The notes beneath the pieces were generated by a model. It saw only the letters and a list, made by a program, of their open reading frames with translations. It was not told where the DNA came from and made no database searches. A program made the translations under genes and the position numbers. This document shows, one piece after another, positions 51,083-58,114 of a DNA stretch of 64,000 nt. Position 1 is the stretch's first letter. Every line of letters begins with the position of its first letter. Source of the DNA: an uncultured Clostridia bacterium (lineage in GTDB: Bacteria > Bacillota > Clostridia > Oscillospirales > Ruminococcaceae); assembly GCA_947625375.1 (NCBI GenBank), contig CANQOC010000001.1, positions 62,001-126,000 of the forward strand. Reading direction: 5' to 3'.

Positions 51083-51901
51083 TTATTCTTCCGGGTCTTC
51101 CGGCTCAAATGCCGGTCTTTCCGCGCCGATTTTACCGTATAAATCGGCGATTTCCGAGTCGAGCCGCTCGATTGTCTCTCCCTGTTCCTTGACGGTTGTC
51201 TTAAGGTCGCTGAGCTTGTCGCTGATGTTCTGTGCGCCGTAGGCGACGCTGAACACGATTATCATTATGAGGACTGTCATCGCGATCATCGCTTTTCCGA
51301 CGCTTTGGTCGCAGAAAAGGAGCTTTTCGTCGATGACCCTCTTGTTGCCAGAAATCATCTTCCAGACCTTGAGCACCAGCGGGAGAACAAGCGACATGAG
51401 AATTATGTCAATCGGAAGCTCGATTACGTTCTTGATTGCCCTTGCGGGGAACATCGCCAAGAAGCCCTTCCCGGCGAGCGACGCGACCGCCCATGTCGTC
51501 AGCCAGAGGTTGCAGACTATAACGACCGTCGTCTTTGCGGCGATGACCCTCGGGACCATCCAGCGGTCGTTGTCGGCGTTATAGAGGAATATCCCGTATA
51601 TCATCGCGCCGAGGGCCTCTATCAGAGTGAAGCGTATGTCAAAAGCGCCGGACGGGGCAATCAGGTATCCCAGAAGGTCGGTTATCATTCCGGCGATAAA
51701 GCCGACGGTCGGCCCATAGAGCATCGAGACCGAGGCGAGCGCGATAAACGCGAACGAAATATGAAGCGATTCGCTCGCCCTCATTGTCGTCGCAAGCTTT
51801 ATTGCGAGGTCGAGGGCGATGAGCATGGCGGTAAATGTCAGGCAGCGTATGCTTTTAAGCTCGAGCGCAGAGCGCTTGAACAGATTGAAAAAGCCTTTCA
51901 C
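51083..51901 (-). CDS. folT: Folate ECF transporter S component FolT, C-terminally extended
   Basis: A 272-aa membrane protein that would bind folate and use a shared ECF module encoded elsewhere. Residues 20-182 form the S-component core (SLHISFAFIALASVSMLYGP is the family signature region at about 45-64). The tetrahydrofolate riboswitch upstream confirms folate. Odd point: an extra membrane helix (about 203-222) and a predicted coiled coil (about 226-257, heptad-like LSDLKTTVKEQGETIERLD) follow the core, adding about 90 residues to the normal length. AGGAGG precedes ATG 51901. Confidence 0.88.
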   Translation of the reverse strand: MKGFFNLFKRSALELKSIRCLTFTAMLIALDLAIKLATTMRASESLHISFAFIALASVSMLYGPTVGFIAGMITDLLGYLIAPSGAFDIRFTLIEALGAMIYGIFLYNADNDRWMVPRVIAAKTTVVIVCNLWLTTWAVASLAGKGFLAMFPARAIKNVIELPIDIILMSLVLPLVLKVWKMISGNKRVIDEKLLFCDQSVGKAMIAMTVLIMIIVFSVAYGAQNISDKLSDLKTTVKEQGETIERLDSEIADLYGKIGAERPAFEPEDPEE

Positions 51902-51975
51902 GGCGATTCCTCCTTTTAAACACAGCAGACCTGCTTAATATGCGTTAAAAGAGCCGTAAAAGGCAGTATGCACGT

Positions 51976-52076
51976 TAAGCGGGATGCGGGACCAAAACCG
52001 CAGCCGCAAGGCGTTTTGTTCGGGCGGCAACTCCCCGTCCGTCCGACACTATTTCACGCTTTGGTCCCTACTCTTA
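51976..52076 (-). ncRNA. Tetrahydrofolate (THF) riboswitch
   Basis: On the minus strand: AAGAGTAGGGACCAAAGCGT (52076 onward), GTGTCGGACGG, CCCGAACAAAACGCCTTGCGG, then GGTTTTGGTCCCGCATCCCG and CTT at the 3' end. P2 pairs GGGACCAAA with TTTTGGTCCC. The AGAGTAG opening and GCATCCCGCT closing are the conserved THF blocks. It lies between pfkA and folT; the expected effect is folate repression of folT. The platform may include the small hairpins between 51930 and 51970. Confidence 0.88.
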
Positions 52077-52100
52077 AAGTTCGGTTGTATTGATGTATTA

Positions 52101-53069
52101 TCAGATGGAAAGGACTCTGAGCACCGAGTGGAGCTTTTCGTCATATCCCTTCTGCATGTTGAGGGCCTCGTTGATTTCGTAGTCGACAAGCTTGTTGTTC
52201 TTGACGGCGACGATGCGGTTCGAGTACCCGTTCGCGATAAGCTCGACGGCGTAGTAACCCATCTTTAATGCCATAACGCGGTCGAAACAGGTCGGCGAGC
52301 CGCCGCGCTGTACATGTCCGAGGACGGTTGCGCGCGAGGTGACTCCGGTCTTCTCCTCGATGTATTTCGCGATGTCGTCCGAGGTGAAGTCTTTATTGAC
52401 GATTCCTTCGCAGACAATCAACTCGAAGTGAGTCTTGCCGGCGTTTTTCTGTTCGACAATCTTGCGGCAGATGTCGTCAAGGTCGAACGGAATCTCGACG
52501 GTGAGGCAGTCGATGGCGCCGGTCGCGGCCGCGACGTTTACGCCGATGTGCCCGGCGTTGCGGCCCATAACCTCGACAACCGAGCAGCGGTTGTGCGACA
52601 TTTCGGTGTCCTTAAGCTTGTCAAGCATTTCGAGCGCGGTATTCTGTGCGGTGTCGAAGCCGATGGTGTATTCGGTGCAGACGATGTCGTTGTCGATGGT
52701 GCCGGGAAGACCGATGCACTTTACGCCGAGTCGGGAAAGGTCGAGCGCGCCGCGGTATGTTCCGTCGCCGCCGATTACGACAAGCGCCTCGATTCCGGCG
52801 TTATCTAAGTTCTTCTTTGCCTTTTCAAGACCGGCCATGGTGGTGAATTCCTTACTCCTCGCGGAATAGAGCATTGTTCCTCCGCGGTGCAGAATATCGG
52901 AAACATCTCTTGCGCCAAGCTCATACATGTCCCCTTCAATGAGGCCCTGATATCCGCGGCGAATGCCGATAACCTTCCAGCCTCTTGATATTGCAGACCT
53001 TGTAACCGAGCGAATGGCGGCGTTCATGCCCGGGGCGTCTCCGCCGCTGGTAAGTATGCCGATAGTCAT
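52101..53069 (-). CDS. pfkA: 6-phosphofructokinase
   Basis: A 322-aa ATP-dependent enzyme committing fructose 6-phosphate to glycolysis. TSGGDAPGMNAAIRS (residues 7-21), GGDGTYRGA, PGTIDNDI with the catalytic aspartate, MGRNAGHIG and HVQRGGSP are present. Start chosen at ATG 53069 with GGAGG 8 bases upstream. It is 25 bases upstream of the THF aptamer of folT, so folT may be expressed by read-through from here. Confidence 0.97.
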   Translation of the reverse strand: MTIGILTSGGDAPGMNAAIRSVTRSAISRGWKVIGIRRGYQGLIEGDMYELGARDVSDILHRGGTMLYSARSKEFTTMAGLEKAKKNLDNAGIEALVVIGGDGTYRGALDLSRLGVKCIGLPGTIDNDIVCTEYTIGFDTAQNTALEMLDKLKDTEMSHNRCSVVEVMGRNAGHIGVNVAAATGAIDCLTVEIPFDLDDICRKIVEQKNAGKTHFELIVCEGIVNKDFTSDDIAKYIEEKTGVTSRATVLGHVQRGGSPTCFDRVMALKMGYYAVELIANGYSNRIVAVKNNKLVDYEINEALNMQKGYDEKLHSVLRVLSI

Positions 53070-53135
53070 AGCAAAATCCTCCAAATCATATAATTCGGGA
53101 AATCCGAGCAGGGTATGCCCCCGCAGTTACATTTA

Positions 53136-53164
53136 GAATATCACAGTAAAATCTCAAAGTCAAT
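53136..53164 (-). promoter_or_regulatory. Promoter for pfkA
   Basis: On the minus strand TTGACT (53164-53159), 17 bases, TATTCT (53141-53136), giving a leader of about 60 bases. Confidence 0.7.
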
Positions 53165-53175
53165 AATAATTCGCA

Positions 53176-53209
53176 ACAAAGACGTGCCGAAAATCGACAC
53201 GTCTTTTGT
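53176..53209 (-). terminator. Terminator after the PASTA pseudokinase gene
   Basis: AAAGACGTG and CACGTCTTT arms form a strong hairpin with an inner CGA/TCG pairing (53178-53207), followed by TTTGTT on the minus strand. It separates the pseudokinase gene from the pfkA promoter. Confidence 0.75.
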
Positions 53210-53256
53210 GAAGTTTCTGTATAATATTGACGTTGCGAAAGGTAAATTTTTACGTT

Positions 53257-55029
53257 TTATCCCGCAAGACCCACGTTCGGGTTGAATTCCGAGACGTCGA
53301 CATAGAGCGTATTCCCCTCTTCGACGTTAATCTCGCCGCCGACTTCGCCGCCGGTCTCGGGGCAGTAGACGCTCATGACATATCCGCTCATCTCGGTGAG
53401 CGTTTCGACGGTGCGGCACTCATACTTGATGTTGAGGCTGTCGAGAATCGCGACGTATTCTTCCTTTGTCATTCTCTCGCCGAGCGGGTTCATGAAATCG
53501 GGAATCTCGACGACGCGCAGACCCTTGCTGACCGCAATCTTTACCTTCTGGACGGGATATAGGGTGGTTCCCTCCTCGATATCCTGCTCATAGATGATTC
53601 CGTTTTCGTATTCGTCGGAATAGTTATAGGTGACGTCGAATTCAAGCCTTTCCTTCCAGACGGTGCTGTTCGAGACGGAGTCGTATTTCTGTCCGACGAG
53701 GTTCGGCATGACAAACGGGTCGCCCTTCGGCTGTGTGCTGCTGACGGATTCGGAGGAGACGCTTTCGGTCGGAGGGGCCGAGGTCGGCTCGGTCGGCTGT
53801 GTCGGCACGGACTGCGCCGGCTGGACATAGCTGTTCTGTGAGCCGGTCTGGAGCGGGGTCCCGCCGGTCTCGGGGAGGAGCATTCTCGCCAGAAGCGCGA
53901 ATGCCGCGACGACGATTCCGATCAGTATCGCCGCGCCGATGACCGTAAAGACGTTCGCGATAATCGAGGTCTTTTTCTTTTTCGAGGACTTCGAGCGGGA
54001 CGGCGCCCTCTTCGGGACGTTTATCGGAATGGTCTGCGTCGAGCCGTTCGGCATCTTCTGCATATAGCTCGGCTGTTCAAAGAGCTTTGTGACGAAGTCG
54101 GTGACGGTGCGGATTCTTTGGTCGCAGTTGAGCCGCATCGCCTGCATAATCACCTTTGAGACGTTCGCCGGGACGTTCGGATTGATTTTAGCGGGTTCAA
54201 GGAGGTCGTCGCTGCCGACTCTTGCCATCGGCTCGGTCGGCATACAGCCGGTCAGGAGCCGGTACATTACCGCCGCGACGGCATAGACGTCGGTCCATGT
54301 CCCTATCCACTCGGCGGAGGTATACTGTTCGGGAGCGGAACAGCCGGTGAACAGCTCGGCGGCGAGGTCGGTGTTCACGGTTCTTATCTCGGGAATCGAG
54401 AAACCGGTCAGAAGGAGCTCTCCCCTGTCGGTGACGAGGATATTTTCGAGGCAGATTCCGCGGTGAAGTATGCCCGCGTTATGTATGCAGGCAAGGGTGG
54501 TCAGAAGGGGCGGGAATAGCTTTTTCACCTGTTCCCAGGTGAGCTCGCCGGCGTTGTCGGCAAGGTATTGCTTAAGCGTCTGCGCCTCGGCGTGCTGCAA
54601 TATGACGTATGCGGTGTTGTTCTGTGAGAACATGTCGACGGGGGCGACGATATGCGATGTTGCGCTTCTGAGCCTCGATAGGTTCTTATTAAGCTCGACG
54701 AATTCCGACATATAGTTCTTATACTGCACCACATCGCCGGAGTTGACCTTTATTTCGGGCGACTCGCGGGTGCGCGTACAGAGCGCGTCGGGCATATATT
54801 CGCGCACAAAGACCTTTTCCTCGGTGGTGCGGTCATATCCTATATATAACGCCGATTCGCCGTTTGATGACAGAAGACGTCCGACAATATACCGGCCGTC
54901 AAGGACGGTTTTCGGCGGGAGATAGCTCGGCTGTGAGGGCGAAGCGTCGTCATATCCGCAGTAGGGACATATTCCCGCTTCGTCAAGCGGCTCCATGCAG
55001 CCCATGCACAGGGTTTTATGTTCGCTCAT
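53257..55029 (-). CDS. Zinc-ribbon PASTA-domain pseudokinase
   Basis: A 590-aa membrane protein. Order: C4 zinc ribbon (C8, C11, C21, C24), kinase-like domain (about 46-320), Lys-rich juxtamembrane region (340-355), membrane helix (about 358-385), Ser/Thr/Pro linker (390-437), two PASTA-like domains (about 439-503 and 507-580). The kinase fold keeps the APE motif (A232-E234), the HRD+5 asparagine N196 and a DxY (D247). But the ATP-anchoring lysine is R76 (VFVRE), the HRD aspartate is G191 (HRG) and DFG is GFS (209-211). Catalysis is therefore unlikely. PASTA domains normally sense muropeptides or lipid II, so a non-catalytic envelope sensor is my inference. Confidence 0.88.
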   Translation of the reverse strand: MSEHKTLCMGCMEPLDEAGICPYCGYDDASPSQPSYLPPKTVLDGRYIVGRLLSSNGESALYIGYDRTTEEKVFVREYMPDALCTRTRESPEIKVNSGDVVQYKNYMSEFVELNKNLSRLRSATSHIVAPVDMFSQNNTAYVILQHAEAQTLKQYLADNAGELTWEQVKKLFPPLLTTLACIHNAGILHRGICLENILVTDRGELLLTGFSIPEIRTVNTDLAAELFTGCSAPEQYTSAEWIGTWTDVYAVAAVMYRLLTGCMPTEPMARVGSDDLLEPAKINPNVPANVSKVIMQAMRLNCDQRIRTVTDFVTKLFEQPSYMQKMPNGSTQTIPINVPKRAPSRSKSSKKKKTSIIANVFTVIGAAILIGIVVAAFALLARMLLPETGGTPLQTGSQNSYVQPAQSVPTQPTEPTSAPPTESVSSESVSSTQPKGDPFVMPNLVGQKYDSVSNSTVWKERLEFDVTYNYSDEYENGIIYEQDIEEGTTLYPVQKVKIAVSKGLRVVEIPDFMNPLGERMTKEEYVAILDSLNIKYECRTVETLTEMSGYVMSVYCPETGGEVGGEINVEEGNTLYVDVSEFNPNVGLAG

Positions 55030-55080
55030 ATTTTTTCCTCTTTCTCTATGGAAGTGCTATTGCATAAAAAATCAATATAT

Positions 55081-55109
55081 ATTTTATCCCCGTTTTTTTC
55101 AAATGTCAA
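55081..55109 (-). promoter_or_regulatory. Promoter for the PASTA pseudokinase gene
   Basis: On the minus strand TTGACA (55109-55104), 17 bases, TAAAAT (55086-55081), about 50 bases before ATG 55029. Confidence 0.8.
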
Positions 55110-55124
55110 CATAAAATCCGAAAC

Positions 55125-55151
55125 TTAACCGACTTGTAACCAACTTGTAAC
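55125..55151. promoter_or_regulatory. Triple TAAC direct repeat with 11-bp phase
   Basis: TAAC occurs at 55126-55129, 55137-55140 and 55148-55151, exactly 11 bases apart, the last two within identical TTGTAAC boxes. The block lies 15 bases upstream of the pseudokinase -35. Helically phased direct repeats at about -50 to -78 are typical of OmpR/PhoB-family activator sites. Confidence 0.55.
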
Positions 55152-55210
55152 TTTTAGGCGAAATGTCCACTGTCAGAATACAGAAATCATAACTCTATCC
55201 TCTGACTTCT

Positions 55211-55233
55211 GACGTGACCGTTTCGGTCACGTC
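55211..55233. promoter_or_regulatory. Perfect 10-bp inverted repeat abutting the cls -35
   Basis: GACGTGACCG (55211-55220) and CGGTCACGTC (55224-55233) are perfect inverted repeats with a 3-base centre, ending at the base before the cls -35. Candidate operator. Confidence 0.65.
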
Positions 55234-55261
55234 TTGACATATGTCGAATAATAGTTATAAT
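55234..55261 (+). promoter_or_regulatory. Sigma-A promoter for cls
   Basis: TTGACA (55234-55239), 16 bases, TATAAT (55256-55261), 30 bases before the cls ATG. Confidence 0.82.
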
Positions 55262-55291
55262 ATTAAAAAAGGAAGAAAAGGAGTTGGAAAT

Positions 55292-56818
55292 ATGAAGAAG
55301 CTTATGAAAATCCTGCAGAGCAGACTTTTTATCACCGCCCTGCTGATGCTGTTTCAGGTGGCGCTGCTGTTTGTGCTGCTCGGGGCGCTTGCGGTAAACT
55401 TTTCGATATACTATGCCGTGACCCTTGCACTTTCGGCGCTGATTATCCTCGACATCGCGAATCAGAACATGAATCCGTCGTTCAAGCTTCCTTGGGTAAT
55501 CCTTGTGATGGCGGTCCCGATTATCGGCGCTCCTCTTTATATACTCTTCGCGAAGTCGAAACAGAACCGCCGAATATCAAAGCGCTTCAAGAGCTATCGC
55601 ACGCTCATGCGCAACACCCTGCCGAATCCCGACGACCCGCTTTCAGAGATTGAAGCCGAGGACCCGCAGGTCGCAAAGAACATGAGATATGTCGAAAAGA
55701 CGGCGTATGCGCCCGTCTACAAGAACACCGAGGCGGAGTATTTCCCTCTCGGCGAGGACTATTATGAGGCGCTTCTGCGCGAGGTCGCGAAGGCGAAAAA
55801 GTTCGTCTTTCTCGAATACTTCATCATCGAAGAGGGAAAGATGTTCGACTCGCTCCTCGAAATCCTCAAACAAAAGGTCGCCGACGGCGTCGACGTCAGA
55901 ATCATGTATGACGACATCGGCTGTATAAACAAGCTCCCGAAGAAATACGACAAAAAGCTTGAAGAGATGGGTTTCCGGGTATCCGTCTTCAACAAGATGA
56001 AGCCGTCGCTCGACGCTTTTCTCAACTACCGCGACCACCGCAAAATCCTCGTCGTCGACGGAAATGTCGGCTTCACCGGCGGTATCAACCTTGCGGACGA
56101 ATATATCAACGAGGTCGAGCGCTTCGGGCACTGGAAGGACACCGGCGTCATGCTCCGCGGGCAGGCGGTCACCAAGCTCACCGAGACGTTTTTGCAGCTC
56201 TGGCACTTCTCGCGCGGGGAGACGAAAATCGACTATGCCGAATACGCGTCGACCGAAATCTGTGAAACCGACGGGTTTATCCAGCCTTTTGCCGACGGTC
56301 CCTCGACTGACGACCTCACCTGTGAGCTTTGCTATATGGGCCTTATCAACGCGGCGACAGACCATTTTTATGTCACGACTCCCTATCTTATTCTCGACAA
56401 CGAGATGACGACGGCTTTTTGTCACGCGGCGCGGAGCGGCGTCGACGTCAGAATCATCACGCCGCACATTCCGGACAAAAAGACGATTATGGCGGTGACG
56501 CGCTCGAACTACCGCGCGCTTTTGGAGAGCGGGGTCAGGATTTTCGAGTACACTCCGGGATTTATCCACGCAAAGAGCATCTGCATGGACAGCAAGGTCA
56601 GCATTGTCGGCACGGCAAACTTCGACTTCCGAAGCCTTTATCTGCACTTTGAAAACTGCGTGCTGTTCTATAAGTCATCCTGTGTCACCGACGTCGAAAA
56701 GGACTTTTTGGAGACACAGGAAAAGAGCCGCGAGATTACCGTCCAGGAGATAAAGAAAAAGGGCGCGCTCTACGGACTCCTCCAAGCGGTCCTGAAGGTC
56801 TTCTCGCCGCTGATGTAA
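55292..56818 (+). CDS. cls: Cardiolipin synthase (phospholipase D type)
   Basis: A 508-aa membrane enzyme that joins two phosphatidylglycerols into cardiolipin. Two N-terminal membrane helices (about 12-32 and 37-80) precede two HKD motifs: HRKILVVDGNVGFTGGIN (near 247) and HAKSICMDSKVSIVGTAN (near 427). Start chosen at ATG 55292 with AAGGAG 8 bases upstream; the longer frame would begin within the promoter. Divergent from the PASTA pseudokinase, sharing a 262-base regulatory region. Confidence 0.94.
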   Translation: MKKLMKILQSRLFITALLMLFQVALLFVLLGALAVNFSIYYAVTLALSALIILDIANQNMNPSFKLPWVILVMAVPIIGAPLYILFAKSKQNRRISKRFKSYRTLMRNTLPNPDDPLSEIEAEDPQVAKNMRYVEKTAYAPVYKNTEAEYFPLGEDYYEALLREVAKAKKFVFLEYFIIEEGKMFDSLLEILKQKVADGVDVRIMYDDIGCINKLPKKYDKKLEEMGFRVSVFNKMKPSLDAFLNYRDHRKILVVDGNVGFTGGINLADEYINEVERFGHWKDTGVMLRGQAVTKLTETFLQLWHFSRGETKIDYAEYASTEICETDGFIQPFADGPSTDDLTCELCYMGLINAATDHFYVTTPYLILDNEMTTAFCHAARSGVDVRIITPHIPDKKTIMAVTRSNYRALLESGVRIFEYTPGFIHAKSICMDSKVSIVGTANFDFRSLYLHFENCVLFYKSSCVTDVEKDFLETQEKSREITVQEIKKKGALYGLLQAVLKVFSPLM

Positions 56819-56835
56819 AATCAAATCATAAAACT

Positions 56836-56870
56836 ACGGCACGGATAGTCCCGTGCCGTTGATTTTTGCT
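56836..56870 (+). terminator. Bidirectional terminator between cls and prmA
   Basis: ACGGCACGG (56836-56844) and CCGTGCCGT (56851-56859) form a 9-bp perfect stem, followed on the plus strand by TGATTTTTG. It can serve both convergent genes. Confidence 0.8.
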
Positions 56871-56873
56871 GTT

Positions 56874-57830
56874 TTATGACTTGATGAAGACGGCGGCGTT
56901 CCAGATGTCGCGGTGAAGCTGTTCGACAAGAGTAAAGCCTTGTGCCTTTACATTCTCCAAGACCTCGTCGACGCGGTCGTCGATGATTCCCGAAAGGATA
57001 AGCGTTCCGCCGGGTTTTATGATGTCGGCGAAGAGCTCCTTCATGTGCAAAAGAACGTCGGCGACGATGTTCGCGGTGACAATGTCGAACCCTTTACAGA
57101 CCTCGCGGTGCAGCTCGGGGTCGCCGGCGGCGTCGCCGTGTCTTACGTCGAAGGAATTTTCGGGCACGCCGTTTTTGATTGCGTTGCGGCGGGATATCCG
57201 GACGGCGTCCTCGGAGATATCGGTGCCGAAGGCGCATGACGCGCCGAGCGCCATAGCGCAGATAAAGATGATTCCGCTCCCGCAGCCGAGGTCACAGATT
57301 CGGTCGCCGCGCTTAAGGTGCTTCTCCAAAAGCTCGAGGCAGAGCTGTGTCGTAAAGTGGCGGCCGGTGCCGAAGCTGTTTTCGGGGTCGAGCTCGACGA
57401 CGGTGCGCTCGCAGCCTTTGGGAACGCTTTCCCACGACGGTTTGATGAGGAGCTTTGTGCCGATTGGCTGCGGCTTAAAGAACTTCTTCCACTCGTTTGC
57501 CCAGTCCTCCTCGCGGATTCCGGTCGACTCGGTGCGGGTTTTGATTCCGAGGCTTTCAAGGCGTCCGAGAGCCTCGGCAACCGCCTCTGCCGACTGTGCG
57601 CCGGCGTCGTCGTCCGAGAGATACACCGTGACGAACGGCTCGCCCGATGCCGCCGACTTTAAAAGCTCGTCGTCGATATAGTCCCAGCTGTCGCTCTTTT
57701 CGGCGGCAAACTGCCGTATATCCTCGGGGTCGTTAATCACGATTCCGTCGATTCCGACAGATATAAGCGCCGCGCCGAGGTTCTCGATGTTATTGTGGTC
57801 GGTATAAATCCTTAACTCTTTCCAGTCCAT
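56874..57830 (-). CDS. prmA: Ribosomal protein L11 methyltransferase
   Basis: A 318-aa SAM-dependent enzyme that methylates L11. The N-terminal substrate-recognition domain (1-100) is followed by the core with FGTGRHFTTQLCLELLEKH, motif I DLGCGSGIIFICAMALGA and the motif IV TANIVADVLL. Start chosen at ATG 57830 with GGAGG 5 bases upstream; the longer frame enters the intergenic repeat region. Confidence 0.94.
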   Translation of the reverse strand: MDWKELRIYTDHNNIENLGAALISVGIDGIVINDPEDIRQFAAEKSDSWDYIDDELLKSAASGEPFVTVYLSDDDAGAQSAEAVAEALGRLESLGIKTRTESTGIREEDWANEWKKFFKPQPIGTKLLIKPSWESVPKGCERTVVELDPENSFGTGRHFTTQLCLELLEKHLKRGDRICDLGCGSGIIFICAMALGASCAFGTDISEDAVRISRRNAIKNGVPENSFDVRHGDAAGDPELHREVCKGFDIVTANIVADVLLHMKELFADIIKPGGTLILSGIIDDRVDEVLENVKAQGFTLVEQLHRDIWNAAVFIKS

Positions 57831-57900
57831 TCTGTCCTCCCCTTTCAGGGATAGTTTAGCATAAAGGAGGGAGGGAGTCAAGGTGCGCTCACCCGAAGAC

Positions 57901-58109
57901 AAAAGTTTTCGGTCAAGCCTTTTTCAAAAGGCTTGCGAGAGTCCAGAGGCGAGTAGCCTCTGGTCGCGACCGCAGTCGCGAAATTCCCTACGAAGTGCGC
58001 TCCGCAAGGGGTGAATTGTAAAAACTATCCTGTGGATAGTTTTTGCAAGAGGGGACGCCCTGCAAGTGAGGGCGTCCCCTTATGATTCCGTCATGCGACA
58101 GCATGGCGC
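57901..58109. repeat. Structured intergenic element, copy 2
   Basis: Same hairpin order as copy 1: CAAGCCTTTT/AAAAGGCTTG (57914-57935), CCAGAGGC/GCCTCTGG (57943-57963), TCGCGAC/GTCGCGA (57964-57981), CTATCC/GGATAG flanked by A and T runs (58020-58044), GGGGACGCCCT/AGGGCGTCCCC (58051-58079) and GTCATGC/GCATGGC (58090-58107). Helix bases differ from copy 1 in paired, compensating ways. It ends 6 bases before the P-type ATPase stop codon. Confidence 0.85.
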
Positions 58110-58114
58110 ACATT

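Noticed and set aside
55643..56647. 334-codon minus-strand open frame opposite cls
   Set aside because: Entirely inside cls, which has both HKD motifs in the plus frame; shadow frame.
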